A stretch of 12,000 nt of DNA from Euperipatoides rowelli (GCA_003024985.2 PXIH01S0020690.1); one strand, 5' to 3'. Positions 1 to 8,184 are shown, numbered from the stretch's first letter. Notes: generated by a model from the letters alone, not told the origin. Made by a program: numbers and translations.

Positions 1-65
1 TTAGAATCTAGGTATTTAGGATGAAATGTTAATCTATAATTAAAAACGACTTTTTCTGTATTCAT
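1..65 (-). CDS. 5' end of an unknown minus-strand gene, cut by the window edge
   Basis: An ATG on the minus strand at 65-63 opens a frame that runs without a stop to the window edge (21 codons, beginning MNTEKVVFNYRLTFHPKYL). It sits 83 bases downstream of the thymidylate kinase stop, in the same direction, which is the spacing seen for other gene starts here. The visible part is too short to name a product, and an open frame this short could be chance. The even mix of charged and hydrophobic residues and the position after a gene end make a real gene start more likely than not. Confidence 0.45.
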   Translation of the reverse strand, partial: MNTEKVVFNYRLTFHPKYLDS

Positions 66-148
66 TGTAAACACTTTAATTGTTCAACAAACTTTTAAAA
101 CAAGGTTTCATTTTTATACATTTTCATATGTTGTATCATGTACATGTT

Positions 149-769
149 TTATATGTACTCAAGTTTCTTGTTTTCTAATGAAAATTTTTGAATAAAAATA
201 GTTTCAATTTGTTTTTTAATTATTAAAATATCCTGATCCGCATTTATTTTGTTCCATAATGGAATTTCAATCATTTTTTCATAACATTCTTTAACTTTAT
301 CTTGAATTTCAATTCTTTCATAAATTTCACTTCCATAACCATGTCTTGATGCCATATTTTTTGTTTGTCCTGTTAAATAAATAATTATATCAGGTTTTAA
401 CAATCCATTTTCTGTTTGTTTGCACCATTCAAAATCTAAACCTTTGGCAACAGAGAATGCAATTCCAGAATAAGAATATCTATCAATAATGATTGTAATA
501 CCATTAAGAATATTTGTTTTAATTGTATCAATAATTTCCCATCTATTTTTAGAAAATAAAATATGAATATCTTCATCAGACAAATAAATATTTCCTTTTA
601 AATACTGATCTATTATTTTCCCTGTTTGTGTTGTTCTATTTGGAAAACTAATCATACGTACTTCTATATTTTTTTGTTTCAGTTCTTCAAATAGTAATTT
701 ACATTGAGTTGATTTTCCTGTCTTATCACACCCTTCAAATACTATTAAAAGACCACGTTTTAATGACAT
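149..769 (-). CDS. tmk: Thymidylate kinase (dTMP kinase), eukaryotic/viral type
   Basis: This enzyme transfers the gamma-phosphate of ATP to dTMP to make dTDP, feeding dTTP synthesis for viral DNA replication in the infected cell. The 206 residues match the usual length of the family. Visible motifs are the P-loop GCDKTGKST at residues 13-21, the substrate-binding FPNR at 42-45, the DRYSYSG motif at 96-102, and a lid-region segment around residues 140-151 (ASRHGYGSEIYE). The FPNRTT..GK pattern and the P-loop form are closer to eukaryotic and poxviral enzymes than to bacterial ones, which is a judgement from recognition. The start is the first Met, directly before the beta strand that leads into the P-loop. 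It is followed in the same direction by the partial gene at 1-65 and preceded by an unknown gene 68 bases upstream. No strong 3' hairpin was found after its stop. Confidence 0.93.
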   Translation of the reverse strand: MSLKRGLLIVFEGCDKTGKSTQCKLLFEELKQKNIEVRMISFPNRTTQTGKIIDQYLKGNIYLSDEDIHILFSKNRWEIIDTIKTNILNGITIIIDRYSYSGIAFSVAKGLDFEWCKQTENGLLKPDIIIYLTGQTKNMASRHGYGSEIYERIEIQDKVKECYEKMIEIPLWNKINADQDILIIKKQIETIFIQKFSLENKKLEYI

Positions 770-837
770 GTTATGTTTGTATAATAGTTGTATATGTATT
801 TATAACTTCAATTTTATTAAGTAAGAGCCTTAAAGTT

Positions 838-1341
838 TTAAAAAGTAATACTTTGTGCTTCATCAAATGCAATTTTTTTACCTCTAAAAAAAGAATAAAC
901 CTTTCTCATTAATACTTTTAATCCAGCTTCTCTTTTTTCCATTGAAATGTTAAAATTTTCTTTTATGGTTCCAATTGTTAAAGCAACAGGATTTTTTTTT
1001 AATCCTTCAAGTTTTAAAATTTGATCTATATATTGTTTTTGTTCTTTTGTTGGAGTAAAATATATGACAATATCTCCATAATTATTTTCTGAAGCTTTAA
1101 TTTTTCCATTCAAATATTGAAGTTCATCAATTTTATTAAATAATTTTATAACTTCTAAAAATCTAACATCGTCTTCTTTAAATGTAGAAGTAAATAAATG
1201 TAGTTTAGGATTGTTTACTAAAATTATATTTCCAGACTCGGAGAATGGTCCAGAATTATGTTCGTTTATAATTTCTTGAAGTTTGCCTTTTATATAAGAA
1301 TAATCTTTTATTGTTTTAAATATTAATGTTTTAACCACCAT
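838..1341 (-). CDS. Hypothetical protein, 167 residues
   Basis: I do not recognise this protein. It is 167 residues, Lys- and Ile-rich, with alternating short hydrophobic and charged stretches typical of a small soluble alpha/beta protein. There is no signal peptide, membrane segment, Cys cluster or nucleotide-binding motif. A basic segment lies near the C-terminus (about residues 135-158, MEKREAGLKVLMRKVYSFF). It lies between the 328-residue gene upstream (113 bases, containing a strong palindrome) and thymidylate kinase (68 bases downstream), all on the minus strand. The sequence MVVKTLIF starts right after an AT-rich leader, so the first Met is the natural start. Reality is supported by its length in low-GC DNA, by its codon use matching the neighbours, and by tight fit between flanking genes. 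Confidence 0.75.
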   Translation of the reverse strand: MVVKTLIFKTIKDYSYIKGKLQEIINEHNSGPFSESGNIILVNNPKLHLFTSTFKEDDVRFLEVIKLFNKIDELQYLNGKIKASENNYGDIVIYFTPTKEQKQYIDQILKLEGLKKNPVALTIGTIKENFNISMEKREAGLKVLMRKVYSFFRGKKIAFDEAQSITF

Positions 1342-1402
1342 TATACCATTTTTTAAAAAATCATAAAAAAATTTTTTTATACTTCAAATTAATGTGAATT
1401 CA

Positions 1403-1433
1403 TTATTTTAATGGTTTCAAACCATTAAAATAA
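1403..1433 (-). terminator. Palindromic 3'-end hairpin after the 328-residue gene
   Basis: Two perfectly complementary 15-base arms (1403-1417 and 1419-1433) are separated by a single base. The arms carry the core TTTTAATGG/CCATTAAAA. The element lies 21 bases beyond the stop codon of the minus-strand gene at 1455-2441 and is followed by AT-rich DNA. In mimiviruses, mRNA ends are set by such palindromes, and I infer the same role here. The symmetric structure does not show a strand by itself; the strand given follows the neighbouring gene. Confidence 0.7.
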
Positions 1434-1454
1434 ATTTTTTAAAATAAGTTATTT

Positions 1455-2441
1455 TTAATGTCCATTTCCCAAACTTTCAATTCCCCTTTCAATTTTTTCT
1501 ATATCATCTTCTTCAGTCATATAAACGTGATCATCATTAGGATGTTCTTCTTCTTCACTTTTTTGTTGATCTTTTTTAATACTTTTTTGCCACCATTCTT
1601 TGTTTTCAACATGAATTTTATAAATATCTTGAGCTTCTTTGTTTCTACCAACACACATAGTAAGCCAGTTATCTTTTGTAGGTTTGTCAAAACCATATGT
1701 AATACAAGCTTTAGATTGTTTATCTTTAGATGGTCCTTTCATTTCGCTTTTAAATAATGGAGCAAATACACACATACTATGCCATGCTTCTTTCATATTA
1801 GTGGCATTTTTTTTCATTGCTTCGCAGTATGCTTTAATCATTGTTGAGCGGAAAAACATTAACATTTTATCAAATTCCATTTGAAAATATCCCCTGGCTG
1901 TCAATTGAATTGGTTGATTTATATCATGAAGTGGTTTATTATCCTCGTCAACGAAAATTATAAAATATCGCCTAACACATGCATACAAATTCTTTTTACC
2001 ATCAGGACCCTTAAATCTGTTATCTCCCTTAACCCAAACACCAACAGTATATCCAGAATCTTCACTTATTTTAAGCAATGGAGATCTACCAATTACAAGC
2101 ATTCTTGGTTTTAAAATAACACTTCCGGGAATTATTATGTCATTACCGTCATCATCTACTTTCTTTGTATCAACACCATGATATGTCATACCTTTTAAAT
2201 GATCCATACATGAATAATCACATGAATCTGTGCAATCTTTTTTCCATTGACATATTTCTGCATTTTCATGAGCCATCCATAAACCAGCACCAATAACTTT
2301 TCCATTTTTGTCTTTGATTCCTCCACCAATAGCTTTTAATGCAGGAGTTTTAGCAGATGTGCGATTATCATCGCTGTCAAAGTCAAATAATTCAGTTTGT
2401 TGTTCCATTTCAGTATTTTCGCAATTCATTTCTTGATTCAT
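1455..2441 (-). CDS. Hypothetical protein with Cys cluster and acidic C-terminal tail
   Basis: This 328-residue protein is not firmly recognised. Its N-terminal 30 residues are acidic and low-complexity. A Cys cluster follows at C64, C70, C74 and C78, a possible metal site. A beta-rich middle region comes next (about 95-190, including PGSVILKPRMLVIGRSPLL), then a helical stretch around RGYFQMEFDKMLMFF (about 185-210). The C-terminal 45 residues are strongly acidic (EEEEHPNDDHVYMTEEDDIE). A beta-rich core with an acidic tail is the layout of many viral and phage single-stranded DNA-binding proteins, so a DNA-binding role is possible, but this is inference from composition only. The start is the first of two close Met residues. 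It is divergent from the plus-strand gene at 2570 and ends just before a strong palindrome. Confidence 0.8.
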   Translation of the reverse strand: MNQEMNCENTEMEQQTELFDFDSDDNRTSAKTPALKAIGGGIKDKNGKVIGAGLWMAHENAEICQWKKDCTDSCDYSCMDHLKGMTYHGVDTKKVDDDGNDIIIPGSVILKPRMLVIGRSPLLKISEDSGYTVGVWVKGDNRFKGPDGKKNLYACVRRYFIIFVDEDNKPLHDINQPIQLTARGYFQMEFDKMLMFFRSTMIKAYCEAMKKNATNMKEAWHSMCVFAPLFKSEMKGPSKDKQSKACITYGFDKPTKDNWLTMCVGRNKEAQDIYKIHVENKEWWQKSIKKDQQKSEEEEHPNDDHVYMTEEDDIEKIERGIESLGNGH

Positions 2442-2569
2442 TGTCTTTTTTTATATTTTGTTTAACACACTTCAATTTTAAGGATCGATCTTTTAAATGA
2501 AAAATATAATTAAATGAACAATGGATATAAATTTTATAAAAAAAAAATCCTTAAAAATAAATAAGAAAT
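2442..2569. promoter_or_regulatory. Divergent promoter region
   Basis: This 128-base AT-rich gap separates two divergently transcribed genes and must hold both start regions. On the plus side there are a TATAAA-like stretch near 2525-2540 (TGGATATAAATTTTATAAA), a run of ten A residues, and AATAAATAA at 2556-2564 just before the ATG. The same AATAAATAA precedes the MCP and VLTF3 genes. No experimental signal can be read from sequence, so this is a positional call. Confidence 0.45.
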
Positions 2570-3400
2570 ATGACTACAAAACACGAATTAGTGATAAATA
2601 CAAATGAACCAAGTGCACCAAATGCAGATTCATTTTATCCATCGTATTCTAATGAAACTTCTTTTTCTCCACATCAGCGTGATTTTTCTGGTTTTTCAGG
2701 TAGGGAAAGACTTACTTTACCAAGAGACTCTCTTATGATGATAGAAAGTCAGTCCTCTTTAAATCATCGTGACTTTAACGATAAAACAAAAACACTTCCA
2801 GTGTATAAGAACGGTTATCCTAATTTAGAAATGTTTAAAGAAGAAGAACATTTTAAAGATTACAAAATCAATAAAATAAGTGAGTACATTAAATATTTAG
2901 ATACAGAAATTAAAGATAGAGAGCGTTTAAAGAAAAATTATGGCAAATTAGACAAAATTCTTTTTGGTGTTGAATGTTCGTGTATGATAACAGAACTTGG
3001 TGTTACCGGTACATCATTTTTTATTCCACCAATGATAGTAATTAGTACGCCTATTTGTTTGGGATTAACAGTGTTTTCTACAGTGCTAAGAAATGGATCT
3101 AAATTGATAACGAAAAAAATCGATAAACATGCTCATATTGAATTGCTTGCAAAAAGTAAAAGAAATTCAATTGATGAAAAATATACTAAAGCAATGGAAG
3201 ATGGAGTTATTTCTGAATCTGAGTTTCAAGACATCAGAAAAGAAATATATAACTATGACGAGATGAAGAAAAGTATTTTAAACCAATTTAAAAATAATTC
3301 CCAAGCTATTGAATTAACAAAAGAAGCTCAACTAACGTTGATTAATAAAGGAAAAGAAGAAATGAAAGAAGAATTTAAAATTAAATTAAATAAACTTTAA
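2570..3400 (+). CDS. Putative membrane protein with hydrophobic hairpin
   Basis: This 276-residue protein has three parts. Residues 1-90 are polar, rich in Ser, Pro and Asn, and probably disordered. Residues 95-125 are charged and helical. Two hydrophobic segments then lie back to back at about 128-150 and 152-173, separated by a Phe-Ile-Pro-Pro turn, which suggests a re-entrant hairpin or two short transmembrane helices. The C-terminal 100 residues are highly charged and predicted coiled-coil-like (repeated Lys/Glu heptad spacing, ending in EEMKEEFKIKLNKL). There is no signal peptide. The architecture of a soluble arm, a hydrophobic hairpin and a long charged helix would fit a virion or host-membrane-associated protein, which is inference. 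I cannot name a family. It is followed after 3 bases by a perfect 15-bp hairpin and then by the fibre-like gene. Confidence 0.82.
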   Translation: MTTKHELVINTNEPSAPNADSFYPSYSNETSFSPHQRDFSGFSGRERLTLPRDSLMMIESQSSLNHRDFNDKTKTLPVYKNGYPNLEMFKEEEHFKDYKINKISEYIKYLDTEIKDRERLKKNYGKLDKILFGVECSCMITELGVTGTSFFIPPMIVISTPICLGLTVFSTVLRNGSKLITKKIDKHAHIELLAKSKRNSIDEKYTKAMEDGVISESEFQDIRKEIYNYDEMKKSILNQFKNNSQAIELTKEAQLTLINKGKEEMKEEFKIKLNKL

Positions 3401-3403
3401 AAC

Positions 3404-3437
3404 ATTTTTATAAAGGTCGATTGACCTTTATAAAAAT
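3404..3437 (+). terminator. Palindromic 3'-end hairpin after the membrane-protein gene
   Basis: Arms of 15 bases at 3404-3418 and 3423-3437 are perfectly complementary around a GATT loop. The hairpin starts 3 bases after the stop codon at 3398-3400. Its arms (TTTTTATAAAGGTC) differ in sequence from the other palindromes of the window but match them in size and placement, which favours a structural rather than sequence-specific 3'-end signal. Confidence 0.7.
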
Positions 3438-3508
3438 TTTGTGTTTTCAACTTAATTCACAGATAATAACTTTTATGATTTTTTTGGATCAACAATAAAA
3501 TAAAGAAA

Positions 3509-5623
3509 ATGGCTTCGTTTAACATTGAAAATCCATTACAACAACTTGAACAATCTGGTTTAGCAGGAGTAACACTAAATGATAATGCTGCTCCCGCTGC
3601 TAATGTTATATATTCATCTCTTAAAAGTGGAGGGGGAGGATTTACACCTCCTGCTACAACAACATCCCTTGGAACAATTCAATTAGCAGGTGTTCTTACT
3701 GGTATTGCAACATCTCCTCAACTTGCAGCAGGATCGGTAGGAGCTTCTCAACTTGCTCCAGGTGCCGTTAACGCTTCTAGTATTGCACCCGGTTCCATTA
3801 CAGGTTCTAGTTTAGCTCCAGGAACTATTACTTCAACACAACTCGCACCTGGATCGGTTGGTTCTTCTCAAATTGCCAATGGCGCTGTTGGTTCTTCCCA
3901 AATTGCCAACGGTGCTGTCGGTTCTTCGCAAATCGCAAATGGCGCTGTTGGTGCATCTCAAATTGCAAATGGTGCAATTGGACCCATGCAATTGGCTCCT
4001 TTATCAGGAGTTGATAGGATCAAACAGTACAAGTCCCAATGCTATGGATATAACTTTGGGACCTAGTTTACAAATGAGTCCTGCAGGAGTTTTAAGCGTA
4101 AATCCAAGTGCTGTAACGGTTGCCCCTTCTACTACTACATCCCTTGGTACAATTCAATTAGCAGGAGTTCTTACCGGAACAGCAACATCTCCACAATTAG
4201 CAGTTGGATCTGTGGGTGCTTCTCAACTTGCTCCCGGAGCAGTAACTTCTTCCAGTATAGCACCGGGTTCTATATCTGGTTCTAGTCTCGCACCCGGATC
4301 TGTAACATCATCTCAACTTGCTACTGGATCTGTAGGAACATCTCAACTGGCTCCTTTACCAGCCCCATCCGAATTACTAGGATCCTTCAGCTGTAACGGA
4401 TATAATGCTTGGATCAGGTTTATCAATGACAGGTTCTGTTTTATCAGTTAATGCATCTACTGCAGTTCCTCCAGCTACATCTTCTTCTTTGGGAACAGTA
4501 CAATTGGCTGGTTCATTAACAGGATCCGCAATAGCACCCTCTTTGGCAACAAATTCTGTGGGCTCAAGTCAAATTTCTCCAGGTGCAGTTGGAGCTACAC
4601 AATTAGGAGCTAATGTAGTTGGAAATGGACAATTAGCACCACTATCTGGACCATCTGAACTTATAGGTTCTAATAGTTCATCTCCTGCAGCTTCTAATAT
4701 AACATTGGGAACGGGATTGATGGCATCTAATTCTATAGGATCTGCACAAATTATAGCAGGGTCTGTGGGCGCAACACAACTTGGAGCAAATGTTGTTGGT
4801 ACAGGACAATTAGCACCATTAAGTGCTAATTCAGAATTATTAGGATCAAATAGCTCATCTCCAGCAGCAACTAATATAACATTAGGATCAGGTCTTTCTA
4901 TGACAGGTTCAGTTTTGTCAGTTAATGCATCTACTGCAGTCCCGGCCGCAACATCGTCAAGTCTTGGTACAATCCAATTAGCAGGAGCATTAACTGGATC
5001 AGCAACCGCACCAACATTAGCTACAGGATCAGTTGGAGCAACACAAATTGTGGCAGGATCGGTTGGAGCAACACAGTTAGGTGCTAATGTTGTAGGAAAT
5101 GGTCAATTAGCACCATTAAGTGCTCCATCAGAACTTATAGGTTCAAACAGTGCATCGCCAAATGCTACGAATATTTCATTGGGAAGTGGTTTCTCGGTTG
5201 CAAATAACCAAACTGTCAGGGCTTCTTACTATCTAAGATATCAAACTGTAAGTGCTGCTTGGGCACCTTCTTTTGCTTTTACAGGATTAAATGCATCAAC
5301 TGATGTATTAATGGGAAGTGGATGGTGGCCGCAGAATATTGGTAATTCAACATCAGTTACAATGTACAGTTTTTGCGGTTCTCAAGCAAGCACAGTTATA
5401 AATACATTTGATTCAAACGTTCCTAGTGTATTAGCCGGAGGCAGTAATACCGGACCAACATTTAATGCAACAAATAACTTTACAACTTGTACATTAGAAA
5501 TAGAATATAAAAATCTTAGTGGAAGTACTGTTTCTCTTGTGGTCCAATTTGCTCGTGATATTAATTAATACAAGTAATGCTGCTAGACTTACAGGTGGAA
5601 GTGTTGCATATACCTTTCATTAA
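3509..5623 (+). CDS. Fibre-like repeat protein gene with three frame breaks
   Basis: The protein is rich in Gly, Ser, Ala and Thr and is built from short units such as GSVGSSQIA and GAVGASQLAPG, together with SLGTIQLAG..TG units typical of phage tail fibres and of some giant-virus surface fibres. Such repeats usually form trimeric beta-structured shafts. A non-repetitive C-terminal domain (about 5215-5623, with WAPSFAF, GSGWWPQN) may be the fibre head. An attachment or virion-surface role is inferred. The frame is broken three times. At 4010/4011 about 8 bases are missing relative to the other internal modules. At about 4386 about 11 bases are missing at the same place in the module. Near 5565 a one-base shift exposes an early TAA at 5566-5568, while the sensible frame continues to a TAA at 5621-5623. 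All three shifts are in the same direction. The three pieces are therefore parts of one gene, either truly decayed, variable by recombination, or misassembled. The start ATG at 3509 follows an A-rich leader. Confidence 0.75.
3648..5190 (+). repeat. Long modular repeats of the fibre-like gene
   Basis: A larger module is repeated about four times. Each begins with a Ser/Thr-rich linker and SLGTIQLAG..TG (at about 3665, 4139, 4480 and 4960), continues through several GSVGASQLA-type units, then has QLAPLS...SELIGSNS.SP and NITLG.GL..T.SVLSVN. The copies are diverged at the DNA level. The first two frame breaks fall in the SELIGSNS part of the module, where the copies are most alike, so slippage or recombination between copies is a natural explanation. 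Confidence 0.8.
3860..3979 (+). repeat. Four tandem 30-base units, conserved in protein but not in DNA
   Basis: Four consecutive ten-codon units at 3860, 3890, 3920 and 3950 encode nearly the same peptide (GSSQIANGAV, the last being GASQIANGAI). They differ mainly at third codon positions, for example AAT/AAC, GGC/GGT and TCT/TCC/TCG. They belong to the shaft of the fibre-like protein. Confidence 0.9.
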
Positions 5624-5635
5624 TTCCTTTCATTA

Positions 5636-5663
5636 AATTTTAATGGTAAAAACCATTAAAATT
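5636..5663. terminator. Bidirectional palindrome between convergent genes
   Basis: Twelve-base arms (5636-5647 and 5652-5663) pair perfectly around an AAAA loop and carry the TTTTAATGG/CCATTAAAA core shared with two other palindromes. It lies between the end of the plus-strand fibre-like gene (last likely stop 5621-5623) and the stop of the minus-strand gene at 5664-5662, overlapping the latter by two bases. One hairpin could serve both mRNAs. Confidence 0.7.
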
Positions 5664-7812
5664 ACCATTTTTTATTTTCAAAACATTCCATATTACAAAA
5701 AGCAACTTTTTTACCTTTGTAAATACTCAACATTCCTTCACCAGCAGGAACAGCTTTTTTGCATTCTAAACATTTAATTTCTTCTTCTTGGAAGTATTCT
5801 GGTTCAATAAGATTATTTTCTAATCTTAAAAGTTCTGCTTTAATTAATTTTATTAATGGACCCTCTGGAATATTCTCTTCTTCAACTCTTTCAACTTCTA
5901 CAACTCTTTCCGCTTGTATTGGTTTCGAATATACAGACAAGAATCGTCTTACAAACGTATCAGAAAAATCTTTTCCGGTGTACTGATTATGAATATCTTC
6001 TCTTGAAAATTTATCCAAAAGTTCATTTATAGGAAAGCAATATACATCTGAATTTTGATCTTCAATATCAGAGTAAAAAATTAAATCTTCATCGGGAATA
6101 TTTATAACATCATTAACATTCACACATGCATTTTTCCATTCTGGAAGACCTATAATTATTTTGTCATCACGACCTGTTGGTTTCACTTTGCCTCCTATTT
6201 GAAATGGTCTAGTTGCCTTTCTAGTTGGAATAACATTATACATGACAGTATAATTAACTAAATCTTCATATACTTTTTCTATTTGAAAATGAATTGTGCG
6301 ATTTACATATTCAATTGTTGCTTCTGGTATACGATTATCATCAAAAATTTCAGGTAATTTCTCTCTCTGAGTTAAAAGAGGTAAAATTTCTGGTTTATAT
6401 TGCATTTTAGCAAGTCTTTTTGGAAAAACAGAAGAAACAAAATTAATATTTGGGTTGATGAAAACTATTAAATCTGCAACTCTTAAAAAAAAATCACTTG
6501 TATTTAAACTCAAATCTACTATTTTTTCAACTATATTTGTTAAAATTCTATTTGTGTATAAAAGATCTGCATTTGGAATAACATTTAAAAGCGATCTCAA
6601 AATTTCATTTCTAGCCACCGCTTTTGCATCTGATGGAATATTAACAGAATTTAATAATTCTTCACGTCTTTTATCGGATTTTCCTAACCAATGTTCTATA
6701 AAATCCTCTTCTGCTAGTAAAATATCTGCTTCTTGTATAAGAAATCCTCTATTTTCAGTCAAAATGCCAATTTTAAATAAATATTCCTGATTATTCCAAT
6801 TAACATGAATAATTTCGGGGTCGTTTTCATTATAATATTTGTTTATTCCGTAACATTGAAGTTTATAATATTTTTCTTTTGGACGATAAAATTTTTCAAT
6901 TTCATCATCTGTTATAGCAAATCCTACTGGAGAGGAAATGTATTCATAAAAGTCAGAACGAATAAAAAAACTGTCATCAAAATTAGATGAAATAGGAGCA
7001 ACAAATACATCTAAAACTTTATCTTTAATCCAGGGAAAAAGTTTATAAAATTGTAAACAGGTTTTAAGTTTTTCTTCTTTAAAAATTCCAAATGGAATTG
7101 GTTGAATTCTACGTTTTCTACCCTCTCTTGCTTTCAACTCTTCTCTTTCTGCAATAAACGGTTTACTTTTTTGTACACTTCTAAAAACAGGTTTATTACC
7201 CAAAATTTTTCCTCTTCCAATACCTTCTTTCATATTAACTTGTTCAATTAATTTAATTTCTCTTATTTTCTCTTCCGGTTTATCATCTTGTCTTATATCT
7301 TTTTGTCTTATTCCTGTTATAATTTCATTATCTTCAGCCTCTCCATCTTGATTTGTAAAAGAGTTTTCATCATCCGATATGTCATCTATATCTCCAAAAA
7401 TATCTTTTACTGTTTCATTATCAAAAAATGTTTTAAAAAACTGAGGTAATGGTCTCCTTTGTCTTACAAAATTATTTGCAAAATCATAAACTTCATCCTC
7501 TTCTTTAGCTCTTAGTTTCTCTATAACTTCTTGTTCTTCAATGTCCGCAACACCCATTGCCTCATCAAAAATAATTTCATATCTTGATGGAGATTTAATA
7601 ATTTGTGCAAAAAATCCTTTTACATCTTCAGGTTGAGGAATTGCTTTATCTAATGCTTGTCTCAGTTTTGTTAAATCAAAAAGAGGTTCATCAAATTGTC
7701 GTTTCTTTTCATCTTCAAGAACTTCTTTTACTTTTTCTAACTTTTCAGCAAGTTCTTGTTGCCTTCTTGTTTGAGATGGAGTTCCAATTAAACGTGCTTG
7801 TCTTTGTTTCAT
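5662..7812 (-). CDS. Large charged protein with C-terminal Cys4 zinc-finger-like motif
   Basis: This 716-residue protein is not assigned to a family. The N-terminal 40 residues are Gln/Lys/Glu-rich and coiled-coil-like. Residues about 100-200 are very acidic and low-complexity (DIDDISDDENS), followed by a basic patch at about 205-235 (AREGRKRRIQ). The middle (240-620) is a mixed alpha/beta region with aromatic-rich stretches and no catalytic motif I can identify. The last 36 residues hold C681, C684, C706 and C710 in a C-x2-C-x21-C-x3-C arrangement with a Phe before the third Cys, similar to MYM/TRASH-type small zinc fingers that act in protein or nucleic-acid binding. No membrane segments are seen. 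The start is the Met after TTTTTAATAA. It follows the 100-residue gene by only 12 bases on the same strand, suggesting linked transcription. A scaffold or virion role is possible but not shown. Confidence 0.85.
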   Translation of the reverse strand: MKQRQARLIGTPSQTRRQQELAEKLEKVKEVLEDEKKRQFDEPLFDLTKLRQALDKAIPQPEDVKGFFAQIIKSPSRYEIIFDEAMGVADIEEQEVIEKLRAKEEDEVYDFANNFVRQRRPLPQFFKTFFDNETVKDIFGDIDDISDDENSFTNQDGEAEDNEIITGIRQKDIRQDDKPEEKIREIKLIEQVNMKEGIGRGKILGNKPVFRSVQKSKPFIAEREELKAREGRKRRIQPIPFGIFKEEKLKTCLQFYKLFPWIKDKVLDVFVAPISSNFDDSFFIRSDFYEYISSPVGFAITDDEIEKFYRPKEKYYKLQCYGINKYYNENDPEIIHVNWNNQEYLFKIGILTENRGFLIQEADILLAEEDFIEHWLGKSDKRREELLNSVNIPSDAKAVARNEILRSLLNVIPNADLLYTNRILTNIVEKIVDLSLNTSDFFLRVADLIVFINPNINFVSSVFPKRLAKMQYKPEILPLLTQREKLPEIFDDNRIPEATIEYVNRTIHFQIEKVYEDLVNYTVMYNVIPTRKATRPFQIGGKVKPTGRDDKIIIGLPEWKNACVNVNDVINIPDEDLIFYSDIEDQNSDVYCFPINELLDKFSREDIHNQYTGKDFSDTFVRRFLSVYSKPIQAERVVEVERVEEENIPEGPLIKLIKAELLRLENNLIEPEYFQEEEIKCLECKKAVPAGEGMLSIYKGKKVAFCNMECFENKKW

Positions 7813-7824
7813 TTATTAAAAATA

Positions 7825-8127
7825 TTAAAAAGAATTCCCATATTCAAGAATTACACTACCTATAAAAGGAGTTTTTATAGTAGACATTTCTTTACCTTTA
7901 TAATTTTTTGTAAAACCATCATAATGTCCTGCAAATGGACAAGTAGAAAGTGCTTCTACTAGATGTCCACTTTTAAATATCGTCATTTTGTATTTAAATA
8001 TAAATGCTTGTTTAAAAGATTTTAAAATAGCTGTACATCCTACCTTCATAGCAGCTTGTTGCTGAAGATCTTTTCCTTCTAAAATTTTAAAAATACAAGA
8101 ACATCTTGGACAAATTAACATTTTCAT
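7825..8127 (-). CDS. Small CxxC protein, 100 residues
   Basis: The protein begins MKMLICPRCSC, giving a CPRC knuckle at C6 and C9, with further Cys residues at C11, C31 and C63. This resembles the start of a zinc ribbon, but a second clean CxxC is missing, so metal binding is only possible. There is no signal peptide or membrane helix. It lies 12 bases upstream of the 716-residue gene on the same strand, and its 5' side faces an AT-rich gap. Codon use matches the neighbours. I do not recognise the family. Confidence 0.65.
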   Translation of the reverse strand: MKMLICPRCSCIFKILEGKDLQQQAAMKVGCTAILKSFKQAFIFKYKMTIFKSGHLVEALSTCPFAGHYDGFTKNYKGKEMSTIKTPFIGSVILEYGNSF

Positions 8128-8184
8128 TTTTAAAAAATTTTAAATTCTTCCTTTCATTTTAAAAAAAAAATTAAAATTCTTCCC

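Noticed and set aside
120-160. Palindrome CATGTACATG after thymidylate kinase as a 3'-end hairpin
   Set aside because: Only a 10-base self-complementary word without a longer stem, far weaker than the four palindromes reported.
3860-3979. CRISPR array or tandem DNA satellite
   Set aside because: There are no spacers, and variation falls at third codon positions, so it is a protein repeat.
3858-4451. Separate genes for the three overlapping frames of the fibre-like region
   Set aside because: The 5' part of this frame (3858-4010) is a shadow of the tandem repeats, and the sensible repeats pass from frame to frame at single points, so the frames are parts of one gene.
5759-6990. Plus-strand frames opposite the 716-residue gene
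   Set aside because: Ser/Phe/Ile-rich translations typical of the antisense of a Lys/Glu-rich gene, and no leader or motif supports them.
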